Shown here piece after piece: positions 39,332 through 41,881 of a DNA stretch of 41,881 nucleotides (position 1 is its first letter; every line of letters starts with the position of its first letter). The notes below the pieces were generated by a model, which was not told the DNA's origin, did no database searches, and saw only the letters and a list, made by a program, of their open reading frames with translations. The stretch spans positions 1 through 41,881 of the forward strand of contig NZ_BLAF01000084.1 in NCBI RefSeq assembly GCF_009687885.1. Reading direction: 5' to 3'. The DNA comes from Acrocarpospora pleiomorpha (GTDB lineage Bacteria; Actinomycetota; Actinomycetes; Streptosporangiales; Streptosporangiaceae). The position numbers and the translations under genes are program-made.

Positions 39332-39362
39332 AGCGAGCGTCCGGGTGGGGAGCCGGGGATGA
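39318..39362 (+). CDS. 14-codon leader mini-ORF coupled to the isomerase gene
   Basis: Reads MVSERASVRVGSRG (or from GTG 39321, VSERASVRVGSRG). It starts 3-6 nt after a -10 box, so it would be the first codons of a leaderless mRNA. Its TGA (39360-39362) overlaps the isomerase ATG (39359-39361) as ATGA. The DNA contains four GAGC units (39323-39338). A role as a translational on-ramp is inferred only from layout. Confidence 0.4.
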   Translation: MVSERASVRVGSRG

Positions 39363-40261
39363 GCCCCGGCGAGCGGACCTACATCGGCGGAGACGATCCC
39401 GCGGACGGTGTCCAGCGGGAGGACGCGCGGGTCCCCCATCCCCAGGCGGAAGTGGTGCGCGTCCCCAATGCCAAGATCGCGCTGTCGACCGCGTCGGTCT
39501 ACCCCGAGCGAACGCCGGACGCGTTCGAACTCGCGGCGCGGCTCGGCTACGACGGTGTCGAGATCATGGTGGGGCAGGATCCGGTCAGCCAGGACGTCGA
39601 AGTCCTGGAGCGGCTGCGGGATCATTATGAGCTGCCCATTCTGGCCGTGCACGCGCCCTGCCTGCTGGTCACCCAGCGGGTGTGGGGGCGCGATCCGTGG
39701 GCCAAGCTGGAGCGGGCCAGGGACGCGGCGCAGCGGCTGGGGGCGGAGACGGTGGTGGTGCATCCGCCGTTCCGCTGGCAGCGGGACTACGCCCGGGATT
39801 TCGAGGTCGGGCTGGCCAGGATGCGGGAGGAGACCGACATCGTGTTCGCGGTGGAGAACATGTTCCCGCTCCGGGCCCGGGGCAACGAGGTCGTGCCGTA
39901 CGCGCCGGACTGGAATCCGGTCGATCACGACTTTCCGCAGGTGACCCTGGACCTGTCGCACACGGCGGTGTCGGGGTCCGACGCCATGGAGATGGCGGCC
40001 AAGCTGGGGGATCGCCTCGCCCACCTGCACCTGGCCGACGGGAGCGGGATCACCAACAAGGACGAGCATCTGGTGCCGGGCCGGGGCAACCAGCCGTGCG
40101 CGCAGATGCTGGAGCGGCTGGCGAACGCGGGCTATGGTGGTCTGATCGTGCTGGAGATCAACACGAGGAAGGCGGTCGGCCGGACCGAGCGGATCGACGA
40201 TCTGGCCGAGGCGCTGGCCTTCGCCCGGCTCCACTTCGCCGCCTCCTCAGCGAAGAGATGA
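39359..40261 (+). CDS. Sugar phosphate isomerase/epimerase-like TIM-barrel protein
   Basis: 300 residues of the xylose-isomerase-like / AP-endonuclease-2 fold. After about 35 poorly conserved residues the barrel begins IALSTASVYPERTPDAFELA, then LGYDGVEIMVGQDP. Candidate metal ligands are His and Glu in ETVVVHPPF, IVFAVENMFP, TLDLSHTAVSG, HLHLADGSG and LIVLEINTRK. The substrate is unknown. GGGGAG lies upstream of the ATG at 39359. It is not part of the catabolic islands and sits with methyltransferase genes near radA. Confidence 0.82.
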   Translation: MSPGERTYIGGDDPADGVQREDARVPHPQAEVVRVPNAKIALSTASVYPERTPDAFELAARLGYDGVEIMVGQDPVSQDVEVLERLRDHYELPILAVHAPCLLVTQRVWGRDPWAKLERARDAAQRLGAETVVVHPPFRWQRDYARDFEVGLARMREETDIVFAVENMFPLRARGNEVVPYAPDWNPVDHDFPQVTLDLSHTAVSGSDAMEMAAKLGDRLAHLHLADGSGITNKDEHLVPGRGNQPCAQMLERLANAGYGGLIVLEINTRKAVGRTERIDDLAEALAFARLHFAASSAKR

Positions 40262-40293
40262 GCCGCCGCGAGATGAGCCACGGCGAGAGATGA
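40258..40293 (+). CDS. 11-codon bridging mini-ORF between isomerase and methyltransferase genes
   Basis: Reads MSRREMSHGER. Its ATG (40258) overlaps the isomerase TGA (40259-40261) as ATGA and its own TGA (40291-40293) overlaps the next ATG (40290) as ATGA. The start context gagATGAGCC occurs three times, at 40258, 40273 and 40290. It may be a termination-reinitiation bridge; it may also be coincidental. Confidence 0.35.
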   Translation: MSRREMSHGER

Positions 40294-41132
40294 GCCACCA
40301 GGTCTTCGACGTCGACCGGGTGGCGGAGGCGTATGACGCCGCGCGCCCGGAATATCCGCCTGCCCTCTACGCGGCGCTGACCGAACTGTCCGGCATCCGG
40401 TTCGAGGGCGCGTTCGCCGTCGACGTCGGCGCGGGCACCGGGATCTCGACGCGCGGGCTGCTGGATCGCGGCGTCCGGGTCGTCGCGGTGGACCGCGCCG
40501 CCCGGATGCTCGCCTTCCTCCGCTCCCGTACGGCCGGCGCCGCCCTGCTCGCCGACGGCAACGCGCTCCCGCTCCGGGACGGCCTGGCCGACCTGGTGAC
40601 GTACGCCCAGTCCTGGCACTGGCTGGACCGTACGGTCTCGATCGCCGAGGCGATCCGGGTGGCCCGCCCAGGCGGCGCGGTGGCGGGCTGGTGGAACACG
40701 GTGGACGCGCGCAAGGCCGACTGGCTGGCCGCCTGCCAGGTCAGGCTGGCGGACCTGCCGGGCTACACCGGTCCCGCGCAGCCGGGCTGGAGCATGCCGC
40801 CGATCGGGGCCGCGATGGCCGCCGCGGGACTCCAGGTCTCGGAGACGTGGGTGTACTGGACGCGCCGGATCCGGGTGGAGGACTTCCTGACCGATCTGCG
40901 CTCGCACTCGTACGTGGCGTCGATGCCGGAGGTCGCCGCCGACGAACTCCTCGACCGGGAGCGCGGCGAGATCCTTCGCGTCTTCCGGGACGGGGACATG
41001 ACCATCCCGATGCGGGTATACCTCGCGGTCGGCGTGAAACCACTCACCCACCAGACCGTCCCCGCCCTCACCGAACCCGCGGGCCTCCAGGATCTCAAGC
41101 AACTGGCCGTGGGCCTGACGGAGGGCGCGTGA
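40290..41132 (+). CDS. Class I SAM-dependent methyltransferase
   Basis: 280 residues. DVDRVAEAYDAARPEYPPAL is the N-terminal block of a group annotated as class I methyltransferases of the Methyltransf_11 type. Motif I is FAVDVGAGTGISTRGLL, motif II VVAVDRAARML, motif III LPLRDGLADLVTYAQSWHWL, and IRVARPGGAVAGWWNT is the post-IV region. The substrate is unknown. The ATG at 40290 overlaps the mini-ORF stop; GCGAGAG directly before it is a poor SD. It continues the isomerase operon. Confidence 0.83.
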   Translation: MSHQVFDVDRVAEAYDAARPEYPPALYAALTELSGIRFEGAFAVDVGAGTGISTRGLLDRGVRVVAVDRAARMLAFLRSRTAGAALLADGNALPLRDGLADLVTYAQSWHWLDRTVSIAEAIRVARPGGAVAGWWNTVDARKADWLAACQVRLADLPGYTGPAQPGWSMPPIGAAMAAAGLQVSETWVYWTRRIRVEDFLTDLRSHSYVASMPEVAADELLDRERGEILRVFRDGDMTIPMRVYLAVGVKPLTHQTVPALTEPAGLQDLKQLAVGLTEGA

Positions 41133-41190
41133 CCCAACGATCCGGCGGAGGGCATAGGGTCGAGCCCAAGCGTAAGCAGGCGAAGAGCAT

Positions 41191-41784
41191 ATGAGCGAGT
41201 CACGCGGCCCCGGGCGTCGTCCCGGGCGTCGTCCCGGTGTTTCCGACACGCGCGGCCAGATCCTCACCGCCGCTCGTGCGATCTTCGCCGAGAAGGGTTT
41301 CGACAAGGCGACCATCCGCGGCATCGCCCGCGCGGCCGGCGTCGACCCCGCGCTCGTGCACCACTACTTCGACACGAAGGAGGGCGTCTTCGTCGCCGCG
41401 ATGCGGCTCCCCTTCGATCCCGCCGTGCTCGTCCCCATCCTGGTCACCGGACCCCGCGAGGAGGTGGGCGAGCGCCTGGTGCGTTTCATCCTCACCATCA
41501 CCGCCGACCCGAAGGCCCGCGAGCCGGTCCTCGCCCTGCTCCGGTCCGCCGTCACCAACGACCAGGTCGTCGCGATGATCCGCGAGTTCATGGTGGAGGC
41601 CCTGCTGGGCCGGGTGGCGGACGCCCTCGGCATCCCCCTGCTGCGGATGGAGGCCGCGTTCTCCCAGATGTTCGGCTTGGTTATGGCCCGCCATATTGTG
41701 CAGATGGAACCGATGGCATCGGCCGACCCGGAGGAGCTCGTCGCCCTGGTCGGGCCGACCATCCAGCGTTACGTCGACCCCTGA
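41191..41784 (+). CDS. TetR-family transcriptional regulator
   Basis: 197 residues. A basic N-terminus with a duplicated GRRPGRRPG block (a 12-bp direct repeat in the DNA) is followed by the TetR HTH: RGQILTAARAIFAEKGFDKA, then IRGIARAAGVDPALVHHYFD. The C-terminal ligand domain (VLVPILVTGPREEVGERLV ... AFSQMFGLVMARHIVQMEPM) is of the TetR_C_17-like actinobacterial type. Start ATG at 41191. It may control the membrane protein gene starting at 41840 or the methyltransferase operon. Confidence 0.87.
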   Translation: MSESRGPGRRPGRRPGVSDTRGQILTAARAIFAEKGFDKATIRGIARAAGVDPALVHHYFDTKEGVFVAAMRLPFDPAVLVPILVTGPREEVGERLVRFILTITADPKAREPVLALLRSAVTNDQVVAMIREFMVEALLGRVADALGIPLLRMEAAFSQMFGLVMARHIVQMEPMASADPEELVALVGPTIQRYVDP

Positions 41785-41839
41785 GCAATCGCTACAGAGC
41801 ATTGTTCTATGGTGGTCACGTGTCGGAGATGGAGGAGCC

Positions 41840-41881
41840 ATGCTGCTGGTAGCGATTATCGGGCTGGTCATGACGGTGGCA
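41840..41881 (+). CDS. Start of a membrane protein gene (cut by window end)
   Basis: GGAGGAG (41831-41837) precedes ATG 41840; the 14 visible codons read MLLVAIIGLVMTVA, a hydrophobic helix or signal anchor. The product cannot be identified. Confidence 0.5.
   Translation, partial: MLLVAIIGLVMTVA

Noticed and set aside
39323..39338. (GAGC)4 as a phase-variation switch
   Set aside because: Only four units, and slippage would affect just a mini-ORF; kept as a note in the mini-ORF entry.

Overview
The window is high-GC DNA with GTG and TTG starts, TANNNT -10 boxes and an Lsr2, ClpC, DisA, RadA and CoaX gene set. This points to a filamentous actinobacterium, most likely of the Streptosporangiaceae type; the family is an inference from gene content, not a measured placement. 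The housekeeping backbone (DUF2520-panC ... coaX ... lsr2-clpC ... mutY ... disA-radA) follows the order of Mycobacterium tuberculosis panC(Rv3602c)-coaX-lsr2-clpC1-mutY-disA-radA(Rv3585). It carries several insertions and losses; for example, panD is missing from its usual place after panC.

Region by region. (1) 3-5459: the end of a carbohydrate-acid catabolic operon. It holds a D-apionate-lactonase-like protein, a 2-hydroxyacid dehydrogenase, an HpcH/HpaI-type aldolase, a VOC protein, a four-carbon acid sugar kinase and a FadR-type regulator, with start/stop overlaps at every junction downstream of the first gene. (2) 5487-7873, minus: a stand-alone NuoD and a class V aminotransferase in one operon, divergent from a cytochrome P450 (8200-9393) across a region with three imperfect repeats. 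(3) 9390-12027, minus: a KhtTU-like K+/H+ antiporter pair behind a MidA-like methyltransferase. (4) 12314-17374: cofactor operon of DUF2520 protein, panC, an in-frame nadB-nadC fusion and coaX, preceded by a hairpin-rich leader. (5) 17421-23296: a secreted four-cysteine protein, a small LuxR-type HTH protein, an NlpC/P60 cell-wall hydrolase, an ArgA-like acetyltransferase, two tandem RDD membrane proteins with Tyr/Gly/Gln/Pro-rich heads, a 52-residue membrane protein and lsr2. (6) 23570-26074: clpC with a ClgR-like box upstream.

(7) 26393-32891: a catabolic island between clpC and mutY. rpiR-tctB-tctA run left and tctC-VOC-rraA-VOC-ligJ run right from a shared control region with two related palindromes. 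LigJ-like hydratase and RraA/LigK-like aldolase are lower-pathway enzymes of protocatechuate 4,5-cleavage/gallate degradation. No ring-cleavage dioxygenase is present, and two small paralogous VOC proteins are interleaved, so the true substrate is open. This is the best candidate in the window for an undescribed system. (8) 32940-33875: a shortened, orphan EboE-like protein. (9) 34149-38531: mutY, a membrane-anchored protein, disA and radA; a decayed 73-bp copy of the radA 3' end lies just beyond its stop. (10) 38566-41881: two methyltransferases, a sugar-phosphate-isomerase-like protein, a TetR regulator and the start of a membrane protein. Two tiny ORFs are joined by ATGA overlaps to the genes of this last operon.

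No tRNA, rRNA, CRISPR array, integrase or insertion sequence was recognised. Several genes (P450, mutY, radA, a methyltransferase, possibly argA) have a TANNNT box 6-7 nt before the start codon and no Shine-Dalgarno sequence, as expected for leaderless mRNAs.
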